Source: Candidatus Zixiibacteriota bacterium (GTDB taxonomy: Bacteria > Zixibacteria > MSB-5A5 > UBA10806 > 4484-95). From it: 60,695 bases of DNA. The position numbers and the translations under genes were made by a program. The stretch is from NCBI GenBank assembly GCA_021159005.1, contig JAGGSN010000052.1, forward strand, positions 1 to 60,695, written 5' to 3'. Position 1 is the stretch's first letter, and each line of letters opens with the position of its first letter. Positions 17,677 through 26,199 of the stretch are shown here, piece after piece. A model generated the notes under the pieces. The model saw only the letters and a list, made by a program, of their open reading frames with translations. It did not search any database and was not told the DNA's origin.

Positions 17677-17705
17677 CGGATTTGTTTTTGGTAATCCGAT
17701 TTTTG
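17677..17705 (+). terminator. Intrinsic terminator after the LPP20-like pair
   Basis: A CGGATT...AATCCG stem with a short loop is followed directly by ATTTTTG, a few bases after the stop codon at 17669. Confidence 0.55.
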
Positions 17706-17764
17706 TCAACAGTATGACTATCTCTAAAAAAGCAGACTATTAAGGATAAGGAATAAACACAATA

Positions 17765-19561
17765 TTAAAAATAATACCAGATAGTTTGATACTCAGATAT
17801 ATCCTCGCCAATATTTTCAAGTCGTTTTAGATAATCAAGTATGGGTATATCAATGCCAATATACGAGTCCTGCATTCTGATATTTTTCTCCCATGGATGA
17901 AATTCATAAACGCGCGAACCGTCCGGTAAAACCGAGATTACATCACGATGCTGAGAGGCGCGAAGGTATTGTTTGCCGAGTGCCGGCAAATTATATACTG
18001 CCTCGTCGGTGCGGGATAGTCCCGGCAGCAAGCGCGCTTCTTCTTTTTGTTCCTGCAATAACCGGGCAATCGGCACGCGATATTCGATTGTTTCATTTTT
18101 ACCTTTGGTGTTGAATGTATAGTAAGGTTCAATACCAACACGTTTAAGTATGCGTCTCAAGAAAGCCGATTCGAACCGGCGAGAATTAAAAAAAGTGAAC
18201 ACACTCTGATTATAAACGTTGATTTTATTTCTCCGCAATCGTTCGGCTGCCCTAAACACATCCGGCGTGATTTCGTATGGATGTTCAACATGCGTTACCA
18301 CCGAAACATCAAGCCTCATGGGGCGGCGAAGTTTGCCAAGTGCACGGGCAAACGCATTTGTTATTCGCATTGGTATAGTTACTGGGGTGCGAGTACCCAC
18401 TCTAATCATCTCTATATTTGGGTTTTTGGCTAGCTCCTCTAAAATCCAGAAAAGTTTAGTATCGCTCATCGAGAGCGGGTCGCCGCCAGTTACTAAAACC
18501 TCCTGGATGGATGGATGGTCTTTAATCCAGGCAATAGCTTTTTCGATTTTCCCTTTAGAAGCCATTGCCCCTTTCGATAGGACACCTTCAATTTCCCAAT
18601 TGCGCTGGCAGTATACGCAAATTTGCGGACATGAGTTGTATGGCTTCAATATCACAATAGACGGGTAGCGGCGCGTTATAAGATCAATAGGGCTGGTGTC
18701 TCTTTCCATCATAAAATCGAAAGCGCATTTAGGATTGTGTCTATTAGCCGCCATATATTCAACATAAGATAAAGGCGGTATTACCTGCGCTCTTAATGCC
18801 CTATCTTGACGACGAAGATCATCATCTATAAGCGAAAGATAATATGGTGTTATTCCAAAAGGCAGACCGGCTCTCTCGGCAATTTCCAACGCTTCAACTT
18901 CCGAATCTGAAAGCGGAATTAAATCATATAGTTGTGTGGGTCTTTTAATTACATTACGCAAATGCCACCGCCAATCGCGCCAGTCAGTATTAGTGCCTCT
19001 TAACTGCGACAAAACCTTCTTGCGGCGTTCCTTCCTGTATTCAATAATGTCCTCATTAAAACCATGAATGAAACGGGACATTCGTTTGCTAACATTGCCC
19101 CATAGCAGGTCGAGCTCTTTAGACCTGGCTATGGCGGCTTCTTTGCCTGATAAATCTTTGCTAATGAAATAATCGCCGGGCGCAACACCTGGCCCCTTGC
19201 CTTGAATCGCCATAAACAGATGATACAATTCGGCATAAAAACCCGGTTGAAGATCGGGACGATTAACATTGTTGGCGATATCATACAGGGCTTGCACTAC
19301 GCTGAAATTGGCAAGCTTGTCGGATCGCCGTTTAATAACGCTGTTTAAGGCGTGACTGCAGTCTCTAATTCGAACAATACGGCCTTCATATAGATTAATT
19401 TGTTCACCGTATGTATCAAACTGGTTAGTGTTAATCCGTCTATAAAGCCGTTCGCGGGCAACCTCCAAATTGGCAACGCCAATCATCACATGTAAAAAGT
19501 ACTTGCCTGCCTTCTTAAGCAAATCAACATTGTAATTCGAATTTTTTTGAAAATTCATCAT
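17765..19561 (-). CDS. KamA-family radical SAM enzyme (aminomutase-like)
   Basis: A 598-residue radical SAM protein of the lysine 2,3-aminomutase family. The SAM-cluster motif is CPQICVYC (CxxxCxxC), followed by TGGDPLSMSD, a hallmark of KamA-type enzymes, and a C-terminal barrel half with QSVFTFFNSRR. Canonical KamA has about 410-470 residues; this one has an extra N-terminal region of ~270 residues rich in helices and basic residues. It belongs to the long KamA-like subgroup whose substrate is unknown. The catalytic PLP-lysine region at the C-terminus is divergent, so aminomutase activity is unproven. Start taken at the ATG at 19561. A promoter with an embedded palindrome lies just upstream. 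Confidence 0.85.
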   Translation of the reverse strand: MMNFQKNSNYNVDLLKKAGKYFLHVMIGVANLEVARERLYRRINTNQFDTYGEQINLYEGRIVRIRDCSHALNSVIKRRSDKLANFSVVQALYDIANNVNRPDLQPGFYAELYHLFMAIQGKGPGVAPGDYFISKDLSGKEAAIARSKELDLLWGNVSKRMSRFIHGFNEDIIEYRKERRKKVLSQLRGTNTDWRDWRWHLRNVIKRPTQLYDLIPLSDSEVEALEIAERAGLPFGITPYYLSLIDDDLRRQDRALRAQVIPPLSYVEYMAANRHNPKCAFDFMMERDTSPIDLITRRYPSIVILKPYNSCPQICVYCQRNWEIEGVLSKGAMASKGKIEKAIAWIKDHPSIQEVLVTGGDPLSMSDTKLFWILEELAKNPNIEMIRVGTRTPVTIPMRITNAFARALGKLRRPMRLDVSVVTHVEHPYEITPDVFRAAERLRRNKINVYNQSVFTFFNSRRFESAFLRRILKRVGIEPYYTFNTKGKNETIEYRVPIARLLQEQKEEARLLPGLSRTDEAVYNLPALGKQYLRASQHRDVISVLPDGSRVYEFHPWEKNIRMQDSYIGIDIPILDYLKRLENIGEDISEYQTIWYYF

Positions 19562-19594
19562 AATAACCAATTAGATAATTTAGTTTACATTAAT

Positions 19595-19623
19595 AGTATA
19601 ATGCATCTTTTGTTTTGATGCAA
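19595..19623 (-). promoter_or_regulatory. Promoter with operator-like palindrome before the KamA-family gene
   Basis: On the minus strand TTGCAT and TATACT boxes are 17 bases apart. An inverted repeat, TGCATC-N9-GATGCA (19602-19622), fills the space between the two boxes. A repressor bound there would block the polymerase, so this looks like an operator. The regulator is unknown. Confidence 0.55.
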
Positions 19624-19775
19624 CTTATTTTGTGGTTGCGCTTAGCGTTCGCCTTAGATGAAGAACTCAGGCGAGACTATGGTCAATCTACATACAATTG
19701 AATAATAAAAACGAGGCCGCGCTCGATGAATTATCGTTGACTTATAACAGCTTTTTGAATATCATTTTCAATACT

Positions 19776-20084
19776 ATGATATTGACTGAAAAGGATATCG
19801 ACAAGATTGCCGAATTAGCGCATCTTAAGCCAACACTTGATGAGAAAAAGCGTTTATTGGTTGATTTAAACAACATCCTGAAATATATGGAGATTATAGA
19901 GGAAGCCGATATTGAAAATATTCATGAAATACAGCTTGGTTCATCAAAGCCAACTCCTTTAAGAAACGACACCGTTAAACTGGGATTATCTCAAAAGGAT
20001 GCCTTATTAAATGCCTCACAGAGCCGGGATGGACTTTTTGCCGTTCCCAAGTTTGTAAAAGAATCGGATAACCGGAATAATTAG
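19776..20084 (+). CDS. gatC: Glu-tRNA(Gln)/Asp-tRNA(Asn) amidotransferase subunit C
   Basis: GatC stabilises the GatA amidase in the GatCAB complex that makes Gln-tRNA(Gln) or Asn-tRNA(Asn). The 102-residue sequence has the family pattern: ILTEKDIDKIAELAHLKP, a helix with LNNILKYMEIIEEADIENI, then KPTPLRNDTVKLGLSQKDALLNA and RDGLFAVPKFV. I use the ATG at 19776 rather than the longer frame because the domain begins there, although no clear ribosome site precedes it. gatA and gatB are not in the window, so the subunit is encoded apart from its partners. Confidence 0.9.
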   Translation: MILTEKDIDKIAELAHLKPTLDEKKRLLVDLNNILKYMEIIEEADIENIHEIQLGSSKPTPLRNDTVKLGLSQKDALLNASQSRDGLFAVPKFVKESDNRNN

Positions 20085-20216
20085 ATAGCTGAAATAGCTT
20101 TTATTAGTAGGTGCAAAAATAATCACTTCGCAGCAATTAATATTAATAGGCAATATCCTATAATTTTCACTCGATTGTATTGACAATATCACCATCAGCA
20201 TATAAACTCATAACAA

Positions 20217-21212
20217 ATGGCTTCCGGCAGAATTAAAATAATCCCCACAAGGGAAATCAAATCAGTTCTATTGAAAAATCTTAAAATCGCTGTTATCGGA
20301 TATGGCTCCCAGGGAAAAGCGCAGGCGCTAAACTTGCGAGACAGCGGTTTTATGCCAATAATTGGCTTGCCATCCAAAAGCCGTTCGCGAAAAATTGCTA
20401 AAAAAGACGGTTTTACAGTAGCCACTCCAGCTAAAGCAACAAGAAACAGCGATTTGATTTCTATACTTATACCCGACCATAAACATAAAGAGCTTTTTAA
20501 TAACGAACTATGCCGGGTTATAAAAAAGGATCAGGTATTTATTTTTGCGCATTCCCTCTCGGTACATTTCAAGCTTGTTAAGCAACCCAAGGATGTCGAT
20601 TTCATATTGGTTGCTCCGCACAGCCCCGGGATTCGTTTACGGGAAAAATATTTATCCGGCGAGGGAGTTTTGGCATTTATCGGCCAGACAGAAGCATCCT
20701 CAAAGAAAAGCCTGAATATAGCCGCCGCTTATGCCAAAGCTATCGGCTGCGCCCGTAAAGGCGTAATAGCAACAACTTTCGCCGAGGAAGCTATTGGCGA
20801 TATTTTTGGCGAGCAGGCGGTTTTATGCGGCGGCCTCAGCGCCCTGCTAAAAGCGGGCTTCGATACGCTAATTGAAGCCGGATTACCGCCGCAAAACGCC
20901 TATATTGAATGTGTTTACCAATTAGACCTTATTGTCGATTTGATTAAAAAATATGGCATCGCCGGCATGTATGATAAAATCAGCGCTACTGCGGCATTCG
21001 GAAGTTTTCAGGCTGAGGATATGATTATCAATAAGAAATCAAAAAGTGCTATGAATTTAATTATGAAAAAAGTTAAAGCCGGGAAATTTGCAGATGAACT
21101 TCTCGACGACTATAGCAATTCATTTAAAAAGTTAAAAGCTTATAAAAAGGAAAAACGCCATCCAAATCTTGATAAAATGGCGCTATTTTTTACTAAGAGA
21201 TTCGATAATTAA
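20217..21212 (+). CDS. ilvC: Ketol-acid reductoisomerase, divergent
   Basis: KARI makes dihydroxy-isovalerate in branched-chain amino acid synthesis using NAD(P)H and two Mg ions. The 331-residue length fits class I. The Rossmann motif GYGSQGKAQALNLRDSG, the Mg-binding block TTFAEEAIGDIFGEQAVLCGG, the ECVYQLDLIVDLI helix and the ISATAAFG serine loop are present. Two usually invariant positions differ: the lysine of the APKGPGH motif is His (APHSPGI), and the second acid of the ECxxE block is Gln (ECVYQ). No other ilv genes are nearby. It may be a slow, altered or repurposed paralogue, so the symbol is tentative. Confidence 0.8.
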   Translation: MASGRIKIIPTREIKSVLLKNLKIAVIGYGSQGKAQALNLRDSGFMPIIGLPSKSRSRKIAKKDGFTVATPAKATRNSDLISILIPDHKHKELFNNELCRVIKKDQVFIFAHSLSVHFKLVKQPKDVDFILVAPHSPGIRLREKYLSGEGVLAFIGQTEASSKKSLNIAAAYAKAIGCARKGVIATTFAEEAIGDIFGEQAVLCGGLSALLKAGFDTLIEAGLPPQNAYIECVYQLDLIVDLIKKYGIAGMYDKISATAAFGSFQAEDMIINKKSKSAMNLIMKKVKAGKFADELLDDYSNSFKKLKAYKKEKRHPNLDKMALFFTKRFDN

Positions 21213-21397
21213 ACTCGAAGAAAATTATCCGTCTTTACAATTTTTTTATCAATAGTTATATAAACATCATTAATAATTTTGGCTATGAAATTTTCATAAT
21301 CTTCAAGCCCCCGATGGCAGTCATTGCATAATGGCAATAAATGTTCACGGACGTTAAGTTTGCCGCAATTGGTACATTTAATAATTTCGGCAGACAT
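21209..21397 (-). CDS. Small four-cysteine zinc-ribbon protein
   Basis: A 62-residue protein starting MSAEIIKC with two CxxC knuckles (CTNCGK and CNDCHRG), a typical zinc-ribbon layout, followed by a mixed helix. It converges on the ilvC-like gene (4-base overlap of the ends) and starts a few bases past the stop of the next zinc-ribbon gene upstream on the same strand, so these two are an operon. Function is unknown; a nucleic-acid or protein-binding adaptor role is a guess. Confidence 0.5.
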   Translation of the reverse strand: MSAEIIKCTNCGKLNVREHLLPLCNDCHRGLEDYENFIAKIINDVYITIDKKIVKTDNFLRV

Positions 21398-21399
21398 AG

Positions 21400-21564
21400 T
21401 TATTTTGGCCTGCATGAATAAATCATATTCAATGATTTTGTATCCATTACATTAAAGTTTAAAATTGCGCCGCAATTCTGGCATTCCAAATCACCCTTAA
21501 CTATAGTTGCCTTGCCCCTGCAAAAAGGACACCGTTTTGATTTTTTTTTATTGTACATAGTCAT
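21400..21564 (-). CDS. Small zinc-ribbon protein
   Basis: A 54-residue protein with a basic N-terminus and a zinc-ribbon of the form CPFCRGKA...LECQNCGAIL, similar in style to the zinc ribbons of transcription-related proteins. The start at 21564 has GGAG six bases upstream. It is followed directly by a second four-cysteine protein. No partner is recognisable. Confidence 0.5.
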   Translation of the reverse strand: MTMYNKKKSKRCPFCRGKATIVKGDLECQNCGAILNFNVMDTKSLNMIYSCRPK

Positions 21565-21618
21565 TACTCCAAGTTGATTGTAATTATTGCCTTTTATTAG
21601 TCGCAATGATCCGAATTA

Positions 21619-21840
21619 TTATATTTGCTCATTAGCCGGTTCTATTGTCAATGATGATTCGCCAACTCTTTTAAGGCCAACCATTCTCTCAGTAAGGAAG
21701 TTCTTTGAAGACATCCACTCCTGAGACATTTCCATAACGCGTTCTTGTGTAACATTCTCAACCCAGTCTATAGTCATGTTGTCCACTTGTATACTGTCAA
21801 CGACAAGGTTTTCCATTGTCAGCGTAAATCTCATTTCCAT
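21619..21840 (-). CDS. Small conserved-looking protein of unknown function
   Basis: A 73-residue acidic protein starting MEMRFTLTMENL, with a strong GGAGG ribosome site at the right distance. It is methionine-rich, with a beta-strand start and a central amphipathic helix (RVMEMSQEWMSSKNFL). No family is recognised. It precedes two small zinc-ribbon genes on the same strand and may be cotranscribed with them. Confidence 0.45.
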   Translation of the reverse strand: MEMRFTLTMENLVVDSIQVDNMTIDWVENVTQERVMEMSQEWMSSKNFLTERMVGLKRVGESSLTIEPANEQI

Positions 21841-22124
21841 TATTCGTCCTCCATTCGAAGTTTCACAGATGGATAGAACAAAAGTCATACCTTTTAATAA
21901 TAGATTGAGAACTAATTCGTGGCATACTGCCTATCTACTTCATTGTTAATATGTTATAGGTATAAATATTATTTCAAATAGGCAACCTGAATGTATTTAG
22001 CATATAAGTTCTAAGGAGTATTATGGGATTATGCCTATATAAATCGGCGTAATCCCTTTGTTGACATATTCGTTCTTATATATAAACGTAACGCATCGGG
22101 GCATCCGCCTCGGACGGATACGCC

Positions 22125-22158
22125 CTCTTATTACCAAGTAAGCGCTTGACAACAAGAG
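22125..22158. repeat. Dispersed palindromic repeat, copy 2
   Basis: The imperfect palindrome CTCTTA...CAAGAG with the CCAAG/CTTG core matches the family at 225, 23404 and 25041. It is preceded by a CCGCCTCGGACGG palindrome. It lies in the 502 bp gap 21889-22390, which otherwise holds copy B of another dispersed repeat and no gene. Confidence 0.6.
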
Positions 22159-22197
22159 GGGTTCGTTGCTTTGTTAATAAGCCTGTCCCCTTTTGAG

Positions 22198-22300
22198 AGT
22201 GGCTGGTGTACATCCACGTGCATCAACATTTTATTATTCCCTCTTGGGAGGGGTCAGGGGTGTGTTTCTATCGCTAAATGTTCAATATAATTCCGAATAA
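22198..22300. repeat. Dispersed intergenic repeat, copy B
   Basis: This segment is similar to 14577-14740 over GTGTAC..CC.CGTGC..CAACATTTTA.TATTCCC and over the terminal CGCTAAATGTTCAATATAATT. The shorter spacing here suggests that copy A gained an insertion or that this copy lost part. Confidence 0.6.
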
Positions 22301-22390
22301 TTTTTTTATTTTATTTGTAACTCTACTGCAAAATCCTGTTTCATTTTCAATAGTCGAGTATCCCCGCCTCAGGCGAACGACTCCTGCCAA

Positions 22391-23233
22391 TTAATCATGT
22401 TGTTTCTCCTGTCGGCTTGTGATGCCTAAATAAATTGCAATCAATGCCATCACCGCCCCAATAATCTCAACAGCCCTCGTCGGTCTGTCAAAAAACAATA
22501 TATCCCAGGCAAATGCCAGTATCGGCTGAAGTAGAAGTATTAAACCCGCTAACGAAACCGCAACTTTTGGCAGGCTCTTAGATATGAGAAACCACGCCGC
22601 CGCCTGGCATAGAATCCCATACGCTATAAGCGACAGCCAGCTTTGCTTGTCGGGAATAATAAAACTTTCATCTTGAGTATAACCTATAATTGCCATAAAA
22701 ACGGCAGCGGCAAATGACACAAACACCAAGTTTACTACCGGCGACAAAGCATTCTCTATCGTCTGTGAGCGGCGAAGAGTTAGCGTAAAGCCGGCATAGC
22801 TGAAAGCAGTAGTCAATCCCAGAATTATGCCGGTTTTATAAACTATATCCAATTGGTCCCATTGCCATATAAATATCAGCACCATACCGATTAATGCTAT
22901 CGGCACTGAGACTATAAATCGAATGGTCAGCTTTTCTTTAAGAACTGCGATTCCGAATCCCGTAAGTATTATTACCTGAAGGTTGCCGAGAAGAGTCGAC
23001 AGTCCGGGACCTATATAGTGAACGCTTTTATGCCATAATGTTAAATCAAAAGCGAATATCAAGCCGCAAAGGATAGCCCAACATATCGGCTTCCAGCCGC
23101 GCCATAACCGCTCTTTATTAATAAGCGCAATAGCAATCAGTATCAGTCCGCCGAAAAGGTTGCGATAGGCGCCAGCCATTGACGGCCCTACATGCGCCAG
23201 CTTAACAAACACCGGCGAGAAACTGATTATCAC
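22391..23233 (-). CDS. EamA/DMT-family transporter
   Basis: A 280-residue inner-membrane protein with about ten hydrophobic helices in two EamA repeats. Typical motifs are present: AGAYRNLFGGLILI in the first repeat and an LLLQPILAFAWDILFFDRP segment before the last two helices. The family exports or exchanges small metabolites; the substrate cannot be predicted. The only good start is a GTG that trims the first helix, while the open frame continues upstream without an ATG (reading NTLIRNLAAGAV). The N-terminus may therefore be damaged, or translation may begin at an unusual codon. Confidence 0.8.
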   Translation of the reverse strand: MIISFSPVFVKLAHVGPSMAGAYRNLFGGLILIAIALINKERLWRGWKPICWAILCGLIFAFDLTLWHKSVHYIGPGLSTLLGNLQVIILTGFGIAVLKEKLTIRFIVSVPIALIGMVLIFIWQWDQLDIVYKTGIILGLTTAFSYAGFTLTLRRSQTIENALSPVVNLVFVSFAAAVFMAIIGYTQDESFIIPDKQSWLSLIAYGILCQAAAWFLISKSLPKVAVSLAGLILLLQPILAFAWDILFFDRPTRAVEIIGAVMALIAIYLGITSRQEKQHD

Positions 23234-23403
23234 CGCGCCGGCAGCAAGGTTTCGTATTAAGGTGTTATTCGCATCAGGTTTATTAATTAATCTATCCTTT
23301 GCATATTATTCATCAGGAAGAAAGCTAATCGATACCATAAATCCAGTATCCTTTATCCCGATGCATCATTATATAAACAGGTTGTTGACAAAGCAACAAA
23401 CTA

Positions 23404-23436
23404 CTCTTGTTGCCAAGCGCTGCTTGATAACAAGAG
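23404..23436. repeat. Dispersed palindromic repeat, copy 3
   Basis: A near-perfect palindrome, CTCTTGTTG.CAAGCG..GCTTG..AACAAGAG, is followed by GGGCGTATGCAATACGTCCC. The latter is also present near 14427 in inverted form. It lies in the 378 bp gap 23234-23611, where I see nothing else. Confidence 0.7.
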
Positions 23437-23611
23437 GGCGTATGCAATACGTCCCTACGCGTTGCATTTATATACAAGCCAGCATCGTTATGGGAATTCT
23501 AATAAATGCTTATCTGTCAACAGTCTGATCACATAGGAGCATACGGTATACAAATCAGCTGCCAAGCTGTATTTTATTATCAGATTCAACCGCAAAATCC
23601 GAGATTCAATT

Positions 23612-24337
23612 CTATTTATCCCAGCGATTAAATGTATCGAGGATGAAATCCTTTACGGTTGCGCATGCCTCATTGAAATAATCATTGGCTTTCTTCTTAT
23701 CGAAATCGAGCGCGCCGGTGTTTTCCTTGTATATCAAAACCGTCGATGGTATAGGATAGACATTAGCGCCGGGGTTCACATAATAAAGCATATCGGGGTT
23801 GTATTTACTCTCTCTTACCGTATCGGGAGCGCAGGCGATTATGGCGGCGGTTTCATCCACCGCGGCATGTCCGCCGGATGTTCCATAGTATTTGCCTGCC
23901 AGATGCTCGCATAACATCCACCAGTGAATAACCGCAACCTTTGCGCCTGTTTTTTCATGAGTATCCCAAGCCGCTTGCTTTAGCTCATCATTCTGGCCGC
24001 CATGACCATTAACAACAACAATCTTTTTCATACCGCAGGCGGCAAACGATGTCAGTATTTCGGTTATGTATGATTGGAAAGTCGAGCTAACTACGGTTAT
24101 CGAGCCGGAATAGCCAAGCAATGACTTGGTGATGCCATAATACACAGCCGGCGCAATAAGCGACTTAATATCCGGGGCTATTCTTTCGCACATCGTTTCG
24201 GGGATAATACTATCAGTTCCCAGAGGGATAACCCCATGAGCCTCGACAGTTCCCACCGGAATAATTACCTTATCGTATCCATCTTTTATAAGTTTGTCGA
24301 TTTCCTGCCAGTTAAGCCTGTTCCATTTTAATTCCAT
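23612..24337 (-). CDS. Creatininase-family amidohydrolase
   Basis: A 241-residue member of the creatininase family, which contains creatinine amidohydrolase, MftE and related ring-opening or peptide-clipping enzymes. The N-terminal PVGTVEAHGVIPLGTD carries metal ligands (Glu, His, Asp). VVNGHGGQND and GGHAAVDETA supply further ligands. A strong GAGGAG ribosome site precedes the ATG. The substrate is unknown; riboflavin/F420 and mycofactocin pathway genes are absent nearby. It is followed upstream on the same strand by a fumarylacetoacetase-fold enzyme, so small-molecule catabolism is plausible. Confidence 0.88.
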   Translation of the reverse strand: MELKWNRLNWQEIDKLIKDGYDKVIIPVGTVEAHGVIPLGTDSIIPETMCERIAPDIKSLIAPAVYYGITKSLLGYSGSITVVSSTFQSYITEILTSFAACGMKKIVVVNGHGGQNDELKQAAWDTHEKTGAKVAVIHWWMLCEHLAGKYYGTSGGHAAVDETAAIIACAPDTVRESKYNPDMLYYVNPGANVYPIPSTVLIYKENTGALDFDKKKANDYFNEACATVKDFILDTFNRWDK

Positions 24338-24384
24338 TATCTGACTCCTCTATTAGTCCTAATATAAATCAGTTTTGCAATACT

Positions 24385-25188
24385 TCATTCAGCAACCGCA
24401 ATATTTTTCAAAGTGCCGATTTGCTCTATTTCCACCTCGACTACATCGCCGTCCTTCAGGGGACCTATGCCCTTAGGAGTGCCGGTAGAAATAACATCGC
24501 CAGGGTATAAAGTCATGACCTTTGAAATAAAGCTTATAACCTCGGCAGTTTTTCTTAAAAGCAAATTGGTATTGCTTTGCTGTACAACTTTGCCGTTTAA
24601 ACGAGTCTGAATCGCCAGCGAGGAGGCATCGATGCCGGCAACAATAGATGGTCCAAACGGGCAAAATGTATCAAACCCCTTGGCTCTTGTCCATTGATTG
24701 TCTTTCTTCTGAATATTCCGGGCGGTTACATCATTTAAACAGGTGTAACCAAATATGCCATCCTCAGCTTCATCTACTGAGACATTTTTTATTTTCTTGC
24801 CGATAATCACCGCCAGCTCTCCCTCATAATCAACTCTGTCAACCCAATTCGGCAGGATGATATTGTCAAGGTGGCCAATAATCGATGATGGCGGCTTTAA
24901 AAACAAAACCGGTTCATCAGTTATCAAATCGAGCGTGCTTTCCTCAATATGTGCGGCGTAGTTTAAGCCGACACAGACTATTTTCTGGGGCACGCATGGC
25001 GGTAAAAACCGGATATTGTCCAGTAAATATGATTTTTTCATTCTGGTTGCCAAGCGCCGCTTGTCAACCAGAATGAAACTGTCGAATATATCACCCTTAA
25101 GCGGATAAGCTTTATCATCGATAATGCAACCGTATCCAATATAGCTTTCGGCTTGAAATCTTATAAAACGATTTGAATCTTTATTCAA
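24385..25188 (-). CDS. Fumarylacetoacetate hydrolase-family enzyme
   Basis: A 267-residue protein of the FAH fold, which hydrolyses, decarboxylates or isomerises 2-keto acids with a bound metal. Conserved blocks are KIVCVGLNYAAHIEE, EPVLFLKPPSSIIG, DYEGELAVIIGKKIKN (metal ligands Glu-Glu), GYTCLNDVTARN, KGFDTFCPFGP and GDVISTGTPKGIG. The start is TTG with GGAG upstream, overlapping the deacetylase-like gene by 8 bases, so the two are coupled. A dispersed palindromic repeat (25041-25072) lies inside the coding frame and encodes FILVDKRRLATRM just before the catalytic domain. The insertion falls in a region where the family tolerates length variation. Confidence 0.88.
   Translation of the reverse strand: MNKDSNRFIRFQAESYIGYGCIIDDKAYPLKGDIFDSFILVDKRRLATRMKKSYLLDNIRFLPPCVPQKIVCVGLNYAAHIEESTLDLITDEPVLFLKPPSSIIGHLDNIILPNWVDRVDYEGELAVIIGKKIKNVSVDEAEDGIFGYTCLNDVTARNIQKKDNQWTRAKGFDTFCPFGPSIVAGIDASSLAIQTRLNGKVVQQSNTNLLLRKTAEVISFISKVMTLYPGDVISTGTPKGIGPLKDGDVVEVEIEQIGTLKNIAVAE
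25041..25072. repeat. Dispersed palindromic repeat inside a coding gene, copy 4
   Basis: A near-perfect 32-base palindrome (TTCTGGTTG.CAAGCG mirrored by CGCTTG.CAACCAGAA) of the same family as 225, 22125 and 23404. It lies in frame within the FAH-family gene and adds about eleven residues without breaking it. Confidence 0.75.
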
Positions 25189-26110
25189 TGCTCAACTCCT
25201 TCAAATGAATCATCACCGATTCGGCCAATACTTTCAAATTGTATCCGCCTTCAAAGACTGAAACAATTCCGCCTTGGCAATATTTAGCAGCGGCTTCAAC
25301 CAACATGCGAGTCATCTCGCTATAGAACTCTGTCGATAATTTTATTCCTGCCAACGGGTCGTCCGTATGAGCATCAAAACCGGCGGAAATCATAATCAGG
25401 TTTGGCTTGAATTTTTCAAGAGCCGGCAGAATCAGATCATTAAAAGCGCGGCGATATTCCGTGTCGCCATTGCCTGAACTCATAGGCAAATTAAGCGTAT
25501 ATCCGGTTCCCTCTCCCCTGCCTGTTTCATTAGCGGCGCCAGAGCCGGGATAATATGGATATTGATGAAGCGATATATACAACACCTGCGAGCTATCGTA
25601 AAAAGTGTTCTGGGTGCCGTTGCCGTGATGAACATCCCAATCGATAATAGCGACTCTTTCGGCAAGATTATTGGCGATGGCATAAGCCGCCCCTATGGCG
25701 ATATTATTGAAAATACAGAAGCCCTTTGTCTTGTCTGTCTCGGCGTGATGCCCCGGCGGCCTGACTGCGCAGAAAGCGCGGTTGTTCTTATCGGAGACGG
25801 CAAATTTGACAGCATCTATAACCGCCCCGGCTGCTTTAAGCGAGGCTTCAAGGCTTGCCGGTGAAAAAACGGTATCCGGGTCGAGCATAACCAAGCGGCC
25901 ATTCGGCTGGCTGTTTATATATTTATAATATTCCGGCGCATGCACAAGCTCAATATCCGCCTGTTGGGCATAGGGGCATTCCGATTCAATATTCGCTTCA
26001 GGGACAATTTCAAACGCTTTTTTAACTGCTTTCAACCGGTCGGCTGATTCCGGATGTCCGGCGCCGGTATCATGTTTTAGGAATGCCGGGTCGTGATATA
26101 TTTTCAGCAC
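25181..26110 (-). CDS. Histone deacetylase-family hydrolase
   Basis: A 309-residue member of the bacterial class II HDAC-like family (acetoin-utilisation and acetylpolyamine amidohydrolases). The zinc and charge-relay motifs are all visible: RPPGHHAETDKTKGFCIFNN (two active-site histidines), IIDWDVHHGNGTQ (Asp-His zinc ligands) and SAGFDAHTDDPLAG (Asp ligand), closing with SVFEGGYNL (catalytic Tyr). Such enzymes deacetylate acetyl-lysine or acetylpolyamines. Acetylpolyamine hydrolysis would fit the nearby polyamine operon, but that is inference. It starts with GTG and is translationally coupled to the FAH-family gene. Confidence 0.9.
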   Translation of the reverse strand: MLKIYHDPAFLKHDTGAGHPESADRLKAVKKAFEIVPEANIESECPYAQQADIELVHAPEYYKYINSQPNGRLVMLDPDTVFSPASLEASLKAAGAVIDAVKFAVSDKNNRAFCAVRPPGHHAETDKTKGFCIFNNIAIGAAYAIANNLAERVAIIDWDVHHGNGTQNTFYDSSQVLYISLHQYPYYPGSGAANETGRGEGTGYTLNLPMSSGNGDTEYRRAFNDLILPALEKFKPNLIMISAGFDAHTDDPLAGIKLSTEFYSEMTRMLVEAAAKYCQGGIVSVFEGGYNLKVLAESVMIHLKELSIE

Positions 26111-26199
26111 TTTATCCGCCTTTGATATTGCGCTGGCGTGAGCAAAACAAATTGGAGTGAGGTCAAACGCCAGATAATTTTAACATCTCATCAAACATG

